Positions 22,711 to 36,449 of a DNA stretch of 64,000 nt are shown here, piece by piece. Under the pieces are notes generated by a model. It was given only the letters and a program-made list of their open reading frames with translations. It was not told the origin of the DNA and searched no databases. The DNA lies in NCBI GenBank assembly GCA_947095535.1, contig OX352774.1, forward strand, positions 217,732,965-217,796,964. Direction: 5' to 3'. How positions within the stretch are numbered: the first letter of the stretch is position 1; each line of letters begins with the position of its first letter. This stretch comes from Poecilobothrus nobilitatus (taxonomy: Eukaryota > Arthropoda > Insecta > Diptera > Dolichopodidae). Both the position numbers and the translations under genes were made by a program.

Positions 22711-25700
22711 TTTTCAAAATTTTTTTGGAAATGTGCTAAAGTTTTTGGAAGTGTGTAAAGTTGGAAAAAAGTTAAATAAAAAGAGAAAGTTTATGAAAAA
22801 TTTTTATGTTCTGCAAATTTTAAATTAGACGAAAATTGTCTGAACGAAAATTTTTCATGTAATATAATATGTAATGTATCTAATCATTTAGATACCATAT
22901 TTATATACCATATTTACAAGCACATACCATATTTACAAGCCATAAAATTTTTACTCAAAACCGAAGCGAATATATTTCGGGTTTAAAACAATAATTAATT
23001 TAATTCATTTTATATATTTTAAGTAATTATTTTATTTTTAAAAAACTGAAAATAATTACTAAGTTATTTTATTAAATTTCAATTATAAGAATAAAAAAAT
23101 AATAATTAGAAGTTCCATGATTTCAAAATTGTAAATATACTGTTATTTACATTTACAGTACTACAAAGTATAGCGTTCAAAAAGTTTATATGCACAAATA
23201 TCTACAAAGTTTTGCATTCAATATTGTTTGTTATACGCAGATAATGTGTATAAGTGGGTATTTTATGTATGTAAACAAACATTTTTAGCTACTTTATTAT
23301 ACATTTCAAATCGTTCTGTATTTTGATCTTTATTATCTATTTTTTGTTGGAGTTATGAATTTGGATGTTTAAAAAAAAAAAAAAATAGTAAAATAGTTCT
23401 TGACAATATTAAGCAGATGTTTACACTTCAAAAACTTTATATGCAATATAAATAAATGCATTGTATATAAATGCATTATGGTTTATATTTATATTGTAGT
23501 AAAAGTAATAATACTGTAGTAAAACCGGAGATATATGAAATTCTAAAGTCAGCCGTCCAGTCAAAAAATAATACTGCTGTCGGTTTTAAACTAAAAATTG
23601 ATTTAGTTACATTTATTGAGCACTTTTATCTTGTACGATTATTTTAATTATATTAGATCACTTTTCCCAATATACATAATATGTCTGATATACCACAGTA
23701 AAAACAATAATAGTAATTATTTTTACCTAAAATAGATTTTTAAAATTTTAAAAAACCACATACCATAAACATTTAAGTTTCAACATATTTAACCTATATG
23801 TATATGCAAAAACAATCAAATTAATAACAATTCATTTTAATTAAATCTTCTTTGTTTTTTTTTTTTTTTTTTTTTTTATTAAAAAAAGAATATCATACAA
23901 AAACAAATAAATTACTTATCATTAATTCATTTTTTATATAATTTCACATTTAAGTTTTTTTTTTTTTTTTTTTTTTTTTTTTATTTATTTGTATTTAATT
24001 TTATTTAATTTTAATATATTTTTTAACTTTTAGTTTAAAAAAAAAAAAAAAAAAAAATTTTTGTTTTAAATTTAACAAAATCCAAGTTTTGTACTTAAAA
24101 ATTTGCAAGAGACGCGCGCGCCAAGCACAATAGTTTTAAACTTTGAAGTTGAATGTAATTTTTAGGAAAATATCTTTTTAATAAACTTTTTTGTTTTTTT
24201 CTTTAAAAATTTTAATTTGAAATTGAATTTTTTTTTATTTTTTTTAATATATTTTTTATTTATATTTGAAATTTGGAAATACATATTTATTATTTAGGTT
24301 TTAAAAATTTTTTATAATTTTTGAAGTATCAACATATCTATAAGATATTTCTTTACTGCATAATTTAATAGTGGGAAAAGAAATATAGGTATGTAATTAA
24401 CATTGAATTACAGATCTGGAAAATTGACATTAAAATAAATTTGATATTACATATTTAAGTACAAAGTTTTTTAAAATTATTTTGCAATTTAATTATAATG
24501 AAAAAAAAAAAAAAAAAAAGATAAGATCAAAAATTAATTTAATAAAAACCAATAATAAAATATAAATTAACTTTTAAAACTTTTCCTATTAATGTATATA
24601 TGTATATATTTTTTTTTTTTTTTATTTTGTAAACTAATTAAAATTTAATTTAATACAAAGAACAAAAAATTAAATTTTAATTTTGTTTATAACTTTGTAT
24701 TTGATCATTTATTGAAGAATTATTATAACTTCATTAATAATTTTTTTGTTTTAATTTATCATAAATATGTATTTTATTTTTTTAATTTTTTTTTTTTGGA
24801 CATTTAAAAGCAATATACCTAAATTTTTATTTTTTGTTTTTTTTTTTTTTTTTTTTTTTTTTTAGGAAAAGTAAACTCAATGATAATTAAATATATGCAT
24901 ATAATTATTTTTGAATTATTATTTTTTTTTTTTTAATTTATTTTTAATTTAATAATATTAAATATATATATATATATAAATATTTGTGTTTAAGCTTAAA
25001 AGTCTAAAGGATCTGAAGCTACATACTTTTTAAATAGTTAATTAATATTTTTATTAAAAACAAAAAACAAAATGGGTTTACCTGAGGTAATCAGGGTTAA
25101 ATGTAAGAAATTAAGAGTTTAAATATTAGCGAATATTGAAATTTATTCAAAAAGATATTTTGTCAACATCGATTATTTTTAACAGTTAATTTTAGAAACA
25201 CTTAACCATATTTATTTTTTTTTTTTAATTCAAAAGGTTGTCATTGATAAAATGTAAAAAATTTTTTACTTTTAAAGCAAACTTTTAATTGTCATCTCCC
25301 CTGAACATTTTTTAAATGAAATTATTCGTTAACTCGTTTTTATAGAGCTAATAAGTAAAATATATTTAATTAACTGGTATTTTATAAATTTACTGTTATT
25401 TTTTATTTTTATTTAATTTCCTTTTTTTTTTTTGTTGCTTTTTCAATTTCATTTAAGGTTTAATGCAATTTTAATATACATACATATGTAAGTAGAATTA
25501 AAAATGTTTTAAACGTTTGTTTAGTACTATAATGACCGAAACTTCTTGCTTGATCGAAAAATGGGTAAAAACCTTTTTAAATAATAGAGTTATCAAAGAT
25601 TTTTTCTGTCATTATCAACATGTTCCTAATAGTTTTTTTTTCTTTTTTTTACTTTTAAAAGTTTTTGCTTTAATGTTTCATTTATATTTTTCACGTAAAC

Positions 25701-25908
25701 AGAAGGGAAAGAATGACCGCGTAAAAATGTTACTTCTAATCTTAAACACCATGGAAACCAATACAAATAGTTATAATTAAATTAGATGTCAGACAATCAT
25801 TGCAACTGTCACGAAGAAGTTACTCAATTTTAGATTTAAATACATTTAATCAATTTTTATGTTCATCGCTTTTTATATGTATTAGTTTTTTATTGACTTA
25901 TGAATAAG
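22711..25908. other. AT-rich non-coding stretch with very long T and A runs
   Basis: It contains some of the longest homopolymers in the window, near 23853-23877, 23957-23982 and 24841-24863. There is also a short duplication, ACCATATTTACAAGC, near 22909-22941. No gene is visible. Confidence 0.65.
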
Positions 25909-26031
25909 CCAAGCTACATGAGTATATTTATGAGGAATATTTTATTCTTTATTTCAAATCTTCTTTTCTATAAACTAATTTTGTGGTTTAAGGAAACTGA
26001 AACGTTCCTCATAAATACTTTTGTGGCTTGG
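25909..26031. repeat. Hairpin-forming inverted repeat (~28-base arms)
   Basis: CCAAGCTACATGAGTATATT (then TATGAGGAA) at 25909 is matched by the reverse complement of 26004-26031, CCAAGCCACAAAAGTATTTA (then TGAGGAA). The loop is ~65 bases. It may be a worn foldback element. No microRNA-like arm symmetry is evident. Confidence 0.5.
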
Positions 26032-28941
26032 ATGAATGTTTTTTTTTATAATCTGATCTGTTTAAATAGAAATAAAATATTGTCACTATAAAACTTGTCA
26101 CTTGCAACGATTTATATTGTGTTTAAATAAATATGTTTTAAGCATTGTCAATTTTATAGTTTAGATGATGTTTACTTTTATTCTGTTTAAAATTTTCAGG
26201 AGACAAAACTTATGTTTATACAAAGTCTTAAAGGTGATTAAAATATTTAGTTCCCAGATTTTGAGGTTTCCGATGATCAATCGTCTAATATTTTATAGAT
26301 TATTGGATTTAATATAAAAGTATTGTTGCTTCAATAAGCGCTAAATAATACAAAAATAAATTTTGTTTTAAAAATGTATAAAAAAAAAAAAAAAAATATG
26401 TATTAATATTAAAAATAAATACAATAAAAATTCATTTTCATATAAACACACTTTTTATTTTGTTTTTTCTTTATTAAATCTTAAATTTTAATTTATTTCT
26501 TTAATTATTAAATTTCTTTTTTCTTTTTTATTTTTTTTTTTTTACTTGTATATTTAATTACAATTATTATTTCTTTAACTATTACATATTTTCATTAAAA
26601 TTTGTTTTTATTTTATTAATTATTATTTTATTTTGCTGTCGTATCAAAAATTACATTTTATTTTGTATTGAAATAAAAATTAATATTTTTTTTCGGTTTG
26701 GTTTGTCTTTTCTTTTTTTTTTTTTTTTTTTATGTTATAAAAATTGCATAAGTTTTTCAATGTAGGTTTGTTATTAGTTTATAATTTTTTGATTTTTTAT
26801 TTTTTTTTTTTTTTGTTTGTAATATAAAACTTTTTAATTTTTCGTTTTTAAAGTAGCAGAAAAATTTAATTAAACATTAGATACATAATATATTAACCGA
26901 ATTGCCATTGAATGTCACTATATACTTGAATTGTATATAATATATGTAGTATAAAAATCGTATTTTTGAATATTCTTTGTATTACTTAAATATTATATTT
27001 GATAAAATGTATTTAGCCCACCACAGGTAATACATATGTACAGTTAAAATGGATGTCGATAGTACTATCGAGTATATATACAGTGGGAAGAAAACTGCAA
27101 GAAACTGCTATACCTTTGTTTTATTTCTGTTTTACAGGGATAATCATATTCTACGTATTTCTCAATATGTATAATGGATGATGAACTTAGAAATGGCTTA
27201 CATACATTATGTGTACATGGATCACTTAAATAGTGTAGTAATGCAATGACTCTTCCGATCAACATTGATATAGATAGACACACTTTTACTAGATTGACAC
27301 ACTCATACTAGATTGAAAGCATTTGTATTTGGATTATGCACTATTAGAACAAGAAAACTTTACTACTCCACAACAGTAAATATGGAGATATAAAAACACC
27401 CCAAAAAAAATCATTTACTTTCAATTTAGAAGAAAATATATTGGAAAAAGAATCATTGCAGAAAAAGGATATCATGCGAATAAAAAATCTGAAAGTTTTA
27501 ATAACTGAAAATTTTTAAAGTGAGAGTGAGAGTCTTTATTAAGAGAGAGATTATTAAGAGACGAAATCCATGTTCCTGAATATTTGTCGACTGTCAAAAA
27601 AATCCAGATGATGGCCAACATTTGTAAAAATGAATAAGTGGATGGATAAATGGATACAACAGACAAAAAAAAAAAAAAAATAAGGTACCTACAGTACCTA
27701 TATGATAACAAATATTTATTATTTAATCCGATGTTTAATAATTTTTCAGCTACTTTATATAATATTTTTTTTTTATTTTTTTTTATTTTCGATGATTTTG
27801 TCTTTAGTATAAAGTCTTTAATTTTAAGTTTATTTTTTTTTTATTTCAAATGGATGAATTTCTTGAAGATAATAATTTATGTGTGTAGTAAAAAGCTATG
27901 ATATTAATTTTATTTATTTATTTTTTTTTTTTATTTTAATCATTTAATGTTAATTAGTAATATGTAATTGTAAAATGTGTGTGTTACAAATTAGAATTTT
28001 GTATAAGATGATTTGGTTAAAAAGAATTTTCTGTTAATTTTTTTTTTTAAATGTTTTCACAACTTCAGTTTTTTTTTTCTATATATATGTATGTTATCTT
28101 GTCTTATTATTTATTATATGGTATTTTTTTTTTTTATATACTTTTATTATTTTAATTTTAATTAAAAAAATAAATTAATATTTTTTAAATGTTGTGTTTC
28201 TTTTATTATTTATTTTTTGTTAATATTTTTGTGTTATTTAGGAAAATTTTAAATATGTATTTTTTTTTTTTGCCTTATTTAATGGCGAATATTAAAGCAT
28301 ATTTATAATATATTATGCTTTCAATAAATATTATTTTCGATTTTATGTATTCTTTATTGTACGTAAGGACAAATTTTACACAAATTATTTATATCTTTTA
28401 AATATTATGTAAAATATATATAAAAAAAAAAAAAAAATAAACAAAAAAAAATCTAATAAATTTTTTTAGTTAGTAAATATTTAAACATTTAAAATGTTAA
28501 AATTATCTTCTCAATAATTAATATAATATAATAATATGTATTGAAAATATTGCTTAAAAAATGCTTTGATCAACATTTATATTAGCTAAATTTATTTTAT
28601 TTTATTTTTTTTTTTGAAATAACAAATAAGCTGACCAATAATAAAAGAATACATATACATATATGTATATATAAATATATATGTTTAACACATTGACATT
28701 TTTTTTTTTTGAATTCTCTTGCACCGATCATATTTTTTAATTGTCTTCTGCAAACGTAATTTTTTTCCATTTATTGTTACTAAAGACAACATTGTTGCTG
28801 TTATATGGGCAATTTTTTTTTTTTTACTTCTAAGTAGAACATATTTTAACTCTTTGAATTTCACATGTATCACGTGATTAACATGACTTAAATACTCAGA
28901 ATGCGCATCTGTCAACATAAAATGTTACTTATATTAAGAAC
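26032..28941. other. AT-rich non-coding stretch
   Basis: Small features are a perfect palindrome CGATAGTACTATCG at ~27057 and a near-duplicate TACTAGATTGA pair at ~27289 and ~27309. The open frames here are low-complexity. No gene was seen. Confidence 0.6.
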
Positions 28942-29408
28942 CATAGATATATTACTAATAGATAGGCAGTGAAGAAAATATTTTCAGCCAATTTTGAGAA
29001 ACAGCTGAGTGAACCGTGCGTATGTATTGCTTTAGTTTCCTCAGAAATAGATTCCTAAAAGGTGAAATAAATTCATTTTTAATTTTTTTAAGGATTTTAT
29101 CACTAATTTTGTTATTTTACAAATAGCTAAAATTTTGAATAACCTAAATTAAATTAAATTTTAATTTTAAAAATAAAATATATCAATTATTAAGTAATAT
29201 AAAAACTTAAAATCTCTGAATGAAACTGATTATGAAAAACTGCTTTACATTATTTTAATAAATATAAACAGCTGAGTAAACGAAATGTATACATACTATA
29301 AAATGCATATGTATTTTTTGCCTGAATACCTTAAGATATGTTAAGAACACATAAGAAGAAAAGAAACGACTATACCTAACTTCCCATCTATTAGTTAATA
29401 TATCTATG
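28942..29408. mobile_element. MITE-like element with ~26 bp inverted repeats
   Basis: CATAGATATATTACTAATAG (then ATAGG) at the left is matched at the right by the reverse complement CATAGATATATTAACTAATA (then GATGGG). Only an extra A and one or two substitutions separate them. The 467 bp unit has no coding sequence. TTAA occurs next to both ends, but the flanks do not form a clean TTAA duplication. Confidence 0.55.
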
Positions 29409-30937
29409 TTAAGAACCCACACACGTATTATTGGTAAACATTGTTAAATTTTTTGCTACCCTTAAAACTTAACCTTGATTTACGGTTTTATAGCAATATG
29501 AAAGCTTTTGAAGAACCTTCAAAATTATCACCGATAATATATTGACATTTAATTTAAATTTCGTTTTATATATGTTTACTATATAAATAATGAACGGGGA
29601 CAGCTTATGGTATATTTCAATGATGTTCAGTGGCAATACGCTTTAATGTTTTCCTGTGAGCATGGAATTCAAGCTATTTTTATTTATTATGTATAAGTAA
29701 TATTCACTTTTAAATTTCATATATGAGTTTTAATTAATAGAGAACAGTTTAATTTCTCAACAGATTCGTTATTGTTATTGTTAGATTGTTTTTGTATTAT
29801 TTGTTATCAACAATTTTCAAGCTATTAACCTTGACTATTCAATTAATGAAAAATAATAAATTGATAGGTTATGTTTTTTATATACCATTCGATTAAGTGA
29901 CAGGTTAATAGACTTTTCTCTTGAAAAATAAAAGCCATTCCAGTAATATAGTAATTAAAATAACGATTTAACAACTACATATAATTAAAAAACGTTTATT
30001 TGCAAAATATTAGTAAATAATCGGTCAATGTATTAAAAAAAAATAAAAAAAAAAAATTTGATTCGCATAATTTTAAATTTAATAAAAATTTCGCCATTTT
30101 TTAATTTTTTTTTTAATTTATATATATATATATATATACTTTTTTTTTTTTTTTGCAATATTATAAATTATATAATATTATTATTTTTTATTTTGAATTT
30201 TGAAGCATTTTTCGAAATTAATAAAGAAATACGTTCATAATTTTTTCGCATAATTATTATTTACTTAATTTTATTAATTTTTTTTTTTTTTTTTTTATCT
30301 AGCAATTAATGAATACCCAATTAAAAATAAAAATATATGAATTTTAAAAAAAAAGAAAATTTTATTTTAAATAAATTCAGCATATAATTAATATATAATT
30401 TTTTAATTTAATTTTTTATTTTTATTACTTAACTTATTATTACAGATTTTTTTTTTTTTTTTTACTTTTCATATGATGATATTAATATTTTTTTTTTTAA
30501 TTTATTTATTTAATTAAATTGAGGATATTTTTATTAAATTAAATAATTTTATTATTTTTTTTTTTTGTTTTTTTTTTTTTTTATTTTTTTACTTATCAAT
30601 TTATTACACATACATTGGATTAAAAAAAAAGAAAAAAAAACAATATGAAAAAATGAGAAATTTAAGAAAAAAAATCAATTGAAGGAATAAGTTCTACGCC
30701 ACACACGAATAACGATCTGAAATGAAAAGAAAAAAAAGAAAATTTAAAAAATTTCATTTAAGTTTTTAAATATTTAACTAAATAAAAATATTAATATAAA
30801 TATTAGGGGTCTTCATGTAAAAGTGCATCGAAGAAAAATAAAATCGAAAAATCCTACTTTATGTGAACGACCCAATACAAAATATAAGCCAACAAAACAA
30901 AAAATTACAGATTACAGAAATCTTGATTAGTTTAGAG
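29409..30937. other. AT-rich non-coding stretch before the hAT remnant
   Basis: Homopolymer-rich, with an AT run at 30119-30138. The frame at 30058-30240 is low complexity. No exon or element was recognised. Confidence 0.6.
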
Positions 30938-31942
30938 CAGGGTCAGCTCTATCTAAACGGTAGATTGGGCATGGCCAAGGGCGTTCTGAAATTAGGGCGC
31001 CAAGGGGCAGTTTAAAAAAAATCAATTCAAAAATTTTATTACAAAATTGAAATATGAATTATTTATACGTATTTCAACATAAGTTTTCTTTTTGAAACCG
31101 ATTATATTTAGGCAAGGTAGATTAAACTGTGTAATTTACATGTTCGTTGATAATTTAATTTGATATTTTAAGTAAGTAATATTAATATTAGAAATAAAGC
31201 TTTGCAAAAAGTAAATTTAGATCTATCAAATACTATAATTTTAATTGAAAATTCATTAAGTTTCTTAAAAAAATATAGATCAGAAGAAAAATTTGAAATT
31301 GTAATAAGAGAAGCCGAAGAAATTGCAAATAAATTAGATATTGAAACAGAATTCGAAAAGATCAGACACAAAAAGAAAACAATTATGTTTTCATATGAAA
31401 GTAGAGACGAAATTGGACAAGACGAAAAAGAAAATTTTAAAGTACATTTTTTTTTTATGTTGTGTTGGATCAAGCTATAAATGTGATAAATGATCGTTTC
31501 GAATTGAAGCAAAACCATAACAATAATTTTATTTTTTTATGGAATTTAAATAAAAATAATAGCATTGAAAACCTTTAAAAAAATTATTCTCAATTGGAAA
31601 ATTTATTGACTGAAAATGAAGACAAAAATATAAGTGGATTAGATTTATTTCAAGAAATTCAATATATTATCTAATTTGCATTCCCTGATTCTGATATCAA
31701 CCCAAGAAAATTGTTAGAATTTTATTTGTGAAAAAAATTTAAGAAACTGTTTACCAAATTTATTTGTGATCTTAAGAATAATTTTAACAATGCCCGTTTC
31801 TGTAGCAAATGCAGAAAAAAGCTTCTCAAAGTTGAAATTAATAAAAAATTGTTTAAGAACAACAATGTTCCAAAATAGATTGGATGGTTTATCAACAATA
31901 TCTATAGAAAAAGATATTTTAAAAAGAAATAAATTTAAATGA
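30938..31942 (+). mobile_element. Broken hAT transposon (ZMYM1/TTF-type transposase remnant)
   Basis: The left end is at 30938, starting CAGGGTCAGCTC. Its GC-rich subterminal block (AGGGCGCCAAGGGGCAG) is typical of hAT ends. From about 31186 the plus strand reads KALQKVNLDLSNTIILIENS and continues through FEIVIREAEEIANKL to SYESRDEIGQDEKENFKVHF. A T-run near 31450 shifts the frame to FYVVLDQAINVINDRFELKQ. Two in-frame stops follow, then a second shift near 31735. The C-terminal dimerisation domain then reads VSVANAEKSFSKLKLIKNCL, RTTMFQNRLDGLSTISIEKD, and stops at 31940-31942. This order matches ZMYM1-like hAT transposases. The N-terminal zinc finger and much of the RNase H-like core are missing. 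I found no right terminal repeat, so it is a dead, partial copy. Confidence 0.82.
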
Positions 31943-32582
31943 TATAATAAACAAGTTTGCCACAATTAAATCACGTAAAGTCAAGTTCTAATTTTCTACT
32001 GAATGTTAGTAGTACACTATTCATAATACACTATTTTTCTATAAATGAAATTAAATAATTTTTATTTTTTGAATTCCTAAATAATAATTTCGCATAACAT
32101 TTCAAATATCTTTATTTCAGTTGTTGTTTCAGATCCTGATCTTTTAATTCTAAAATACAAGAATGTATATGACGTCTTCATTTCGAACTTATTGAAATCA
32201 AACTCATTTCTTAAATTAATTCAATTAGTTAAAATAATTCAATTTCTTTTTGTTTCTTTTCAATTTTCTTATTCATTTTGATTTCATGTTATTTTATAGA
32301 CTTCATTATGTTTTTCTATTTTCGTTTTAGTGAAAATATTAATCGGATAAATGAGTATAATTTGGTTCATAGATTAATGATATACTATGATATACTACAT
32401 ACCCCGGTGGGCAAATATTGTTGTATGAAATATTCATTCAATTTTACCGAATTTTATATTTAAAAAAAAAATTTAAATATTTTCTATAACATTTTAAAAA
32501 TTTTGAAAAAATAATGAGAAAAATATGAGTAAAATAATGAGTTTTTCTTAGTAGAAATGTTCTTAATATGTTTTATTTTTAG

Positions 32583-32664
32583 TGGAAAAGTAGTCAAAAG
32601 ACAAAGACATATTATTGAAATGATGGAACAGATGAGACGGAATTTTAACGACGGCTTAAACTAA
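32583..32664 (+). CDS. Possible tiny terminal exon (about 26 codons), unidentified
   Basis: A T-rich acceptor (ATGTTTTATTTTTAG) is followed by one base and the reading GKVVKRQRHIIEMMEQMRRN then FNDGLN and TAA. The peptide is rich in Arg, Met and Gln, is predicted to be helical, and uses GC-containing codons (CGG, GAC, GGC). That makes it look more like real protein than the surrounding AT frames. It is unrelated to the hAT transposase ending 640 bases upstream. I found no partner exon with a convincing donor and no AATAAA in the next few hundred bases, so it may also be chance. Confidence 0.25.
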
Positions 32665-35600
32665 ATTGAAAAATTGATAAATTTTTGTGTTATATCATGA
32701 TTTGTAGGAGGCCTACTCTACTATAAAGTTTTTTTCTTTCAGTTTCCCAGTCTTTGTTATTGTTGGTCGTGTTACATACAATACACAACGAAATCATCGA
32801 AAAAAAAAAACAACTTATTAGGTAGAAAAACTATGGATTAGAAAAAAATTTTATTGTGACTTTAGAATGCAAAGATTTCCTTTTTTTAAGCTAACAAAAA
32901 CTTAGGAAAAATCAAAAAACTTTTTATTTTAGCATTCATAATACCAATTTTCTTAATTTTTCTGAAAATATCTCTAATATAGAAAAAGGATAGTGTTTTA
33001 AAAAAATTATTTCTCCAATTTTGTATTTTTGTAAGTCACTCTTTAAAACGGTTATTTTACATATTAGATTCCGTTTCTTTAATTAATATTTTTTCTAAGC
33101 CATTTATTACTCGGCTGCTATATTTTGTTTGATTATGAAAAACAAATACTATATTATTCTTGTACAAGAATTACTTATTTTATATTACGATATAAACTGT
33201 AATAATTTATAACACAATTACATAAACATACATATGTACCTATATGTAATTGTATTATAAATTACTAATGTTGATTATTGCTTTACCGGTATTAGCAAGA
33301 TAGTTAAATATTCAAATATATATGTAGAGTAAAATTTATATTACATTAAGATGAACATCAAGATCCTGTCTAGGTACTATCATACATTCATACATGAGAT
33401 GTACTATGTTATTATTTGTCATTTCATTAGGATATGTGAGAAGCACATAAGTGCTGATGGTTCTTTTAATGTTTTTAATCCAAAATTTCATACAGATGCA
33501 TACAAATGTACCTATGTGTATACGCATGTAGTATGTACATATATTTATTTTATTAATTATTCATACTAAAATTTCATAAAATTTTAGAAATTAATTAATC
33601 CTTAAAACAAAAATTTTCATTACCTACGTTTTAATGTTGTGATTGTTATAATTTAAAAAAAAAACTGAATCAAAAACAAAAATTCGTTTTTTCTTCTTTA
33701 CAAACAAACAATGAACCACATTTTATCGTATATTCAGCTTTATAATTTTTTTTTTGTATTTTGTTTTCTAATTTCCGCCAAAAAGTGAAATATGAATCTT
33801 TTTAATTGGCTTTCTATATCTATTTTTATTTATTGATTCTTATATGTGCTACTGATATTTTATTTTCAACATAACTGTTTTTTATTTACATAAAAATCAC
33901 ACCATATTATAGTTAAGTATTTAGTACATTATGTACATATATAATATATATATGTATATATGTTTATGTACATTTATGTATACATAAACATTCGAATGCG
34001 AATTTAAAAATAAAAATTCTAACAAAAACTCAATCATTATTTTATTAAGAAATGTTTTTAGATATCATAAAAATATTTAAACGATATTTAGTTCCTATAG
34101 AAAACCTCACTCAATAAAGGGAGAAAAAAAGGGAGAATATTTTTTTTTACTTGACTTGAATTATGAGAGTAAAAAAATCCAGCTCGAAAGTTCAAAATGG
34201 AAATGACAACATAGAGTAATTTATTTATGTAAAAATAAAATATGACAAAAAGAAAAATAATTATGTACCTACAGTAGGGAAAAAACCTGAGCTATAACAT
34301 ATTACATATTGTTGGAAGTTTTCAAACAATTTCGAATATAAAAAAGACTTACGTTAATAACATAAAAAAAAAAGAAAATTTAAATTTTTTGTTTCTAAAA
34401 ATTTGTCTTCACTAAAATACTAATATAGGTACTTTAATTGACTCTATGTAAAAACATGTTACATATTTGAATGAAAATAATGTAATAAATTTATTTGTTT
34501 ATAAATTTTGTTTCAATTCTAGTTTTTTTTTTTTAAATATGTAAAATTATTTTGGCTAATATTATAATAATAAAGAAGTTAAAGTTATGTAATGACGTCA
34601 TCATGTATCGGAACTTAATGACGTCCGAATAAATGTTATTCTGTGTGAACATGCCATCTAGTGGCCATGCATAATGGATCAAATTTAAAATAAAACAGTT
34701 TATGGTATTGTTTTGGATAACATTAAACTCTACCTCATTTATTTAGAAGTATCTTTTTTAATTTTATGATTAATTTTTTTTTTTTTAAAGTAAAATAAAA
34801 AAAACATAAAAAACATTTTCACTCCTAACATTTTTTTATTAGATGAAATAACTAATATTATATTGCTGTTCGCTTTGTTTTAACAGAAAAACTTCATATT
34901 TTATTGGTTTCGAAATTGAACTTAATCTGCAAAATCGGAAATTTCATTTGTATACCGGATGCAAAAGTAATCATGCGCATATGTACAGAATAAAACGATC
35001 GAAAACGTAATTTGAACATCGGATGCAAACGCATGCAAAAGCAACCATGTAGTTGCATACAATATGTGCAGAATAAGCCTTTACTTTATTATAGGAGGTG
35101 TATATATAGGTATGCTTTTTAAAATATACTGCAAGAATTATCTTATAAGTGATTATACTTCAAAAGAAACTGATACGGACATGATGTTTCCAATTTTAGT
35201 TTTATATTTGTAACTTCTGAAGAAAATTTTATAAATTTTACGAGATCAGAAATTGGACAAAATGTTTCATTACCTAATTTATAAAAAAGTAATATTTTAA
35301 AGCTGAAAGAGTTGGAAGAATGTAACAAAGTTAAAATATCGAATACTCTAAACTTAGTACATATTAAAAACATTATTGTTTTATATAATATGGTATGTAT
35401 ATGTTCCTAAACATAAAAATCCAAGACCATAATCAACAACATAAAAAATGATGAGACAACCTTATTTTTATTTTGCATTAATTAAAATTAAGTTTTAGTT
35501 TATAAATTATAACACTTTTAATAGTTATAATTATTATGTAATTAATTTTCAACATAAAAACATTCAACATATACATAAATTATATATGTATACAACAAAT

Positions 35601-36388
35601 TTTATTATAAAAATAACTTAAAAACCCTATTTTATAGTAGGTACTCATTAGATAATCTAAAAATAAGAAGTCAAAATTCGTTTATATATTCAAAAATCTA
35701 AAATCAATAGATTTAAAAAACTGATAATTTTATATATATATACTCAAATAATAAAAAAAAAAGTATAAAACACATAATAGTAAATTCTTTATTTTATTAT
35801 ACATATTATGCTTAAACACTTATATATATATAACACATAATAATGTAACAATAATCAATTAAGTATATATAGAAAATTTTGAAATAAGTTTAAAAACCCT
35901 TTCGGAATTGTTGGGTTTATTCACTTTTCTTTCCTTCCAAATTATTTCTATAGAATTTTTTTTTTTCTCTCTTTTTATATATTATTCATAATGATTTACA
36001 TACAAATTTACTAAAAATAACTATAGTTAACCATTTATAGATATAATGTTTCTCAATTTGTATCTATATTGTACAAGAAAAGGAAAAGTCTAGCCAAAAT
36101 AAATAAAAAAAAAAAAAAAAAAACGAAAAAAAAACAACAAGTTTTAATACATTATATACGTACTTATATGGCATTGAAATTTATTGTTATATGATAATTT
36201 AGGAAAAAAAAAAAAGTTTATAGATATATGAGTTATAATATTGTTATTAAAGAAATATTAAAATAAATATATATAAATAAATACAAAATAAATATCTGAC
36301 GGTATAAATCTAACATACATACGTGTATAAAAATGGATCATTCAATAAGAATCAGGCATATGTATATATGCCTCATATTCATAAATAT

Positions 36389-36391
<3 letters not shown>
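32665..36391. other. AT-rich non-coding stretch
   Basis: It holds a perfect CRE-type palindrome ATGACGTCAT at 34592-34601 with a second TGACGTC at ~34619. It also has a direct repeat at 34956-35060 (GGATGCAAAAG...ATGTACAGAATAA recurring as GGATGCAAACG...ATGTGCAGAATAA). Overlapping frames at 33336-33569 on both strands look like chance. No gene was recognised. Confidence 0.55.

Positions 36392-36421
<30 letters not shown>
36392..36421. repeat. (AT)15 microsatellite
   Basis: This is an uninterrupted AT dinucleotide run immediately before the inverted-repeat element at 36450. Similar shorter runs occur at 5417-5440, 9489-9508, 14553-14575, 30119-30138 and 54783-54804. Confidence 0.95.
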
Positions 36422-36425
<4 letters not shown>

Positions 36426-36449
36426 TATAATATATATATATGTATATTT

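Noticed and set aside
31168..31518. 116-codon minus-strand open frame
   Set aside because: It is the antisense shadow of the hAT transposase remnant, which reads correctly on the plus strand.
32278..32463. 61-codon plus-strand frame after T-rich acceptor-like sites, reading SENINRINEYNLVHRLMIYY
   Set aside because: No convincing donor, no family resemblance and a low-complexity ending. It is too weak to call an exon.
33336..33569. Overlapping 63- and 72-codon frames on opposite strands
   Set aside because: Neither has domain features, and both pass through ACATA/TGTAT microsatellite-like sequence.
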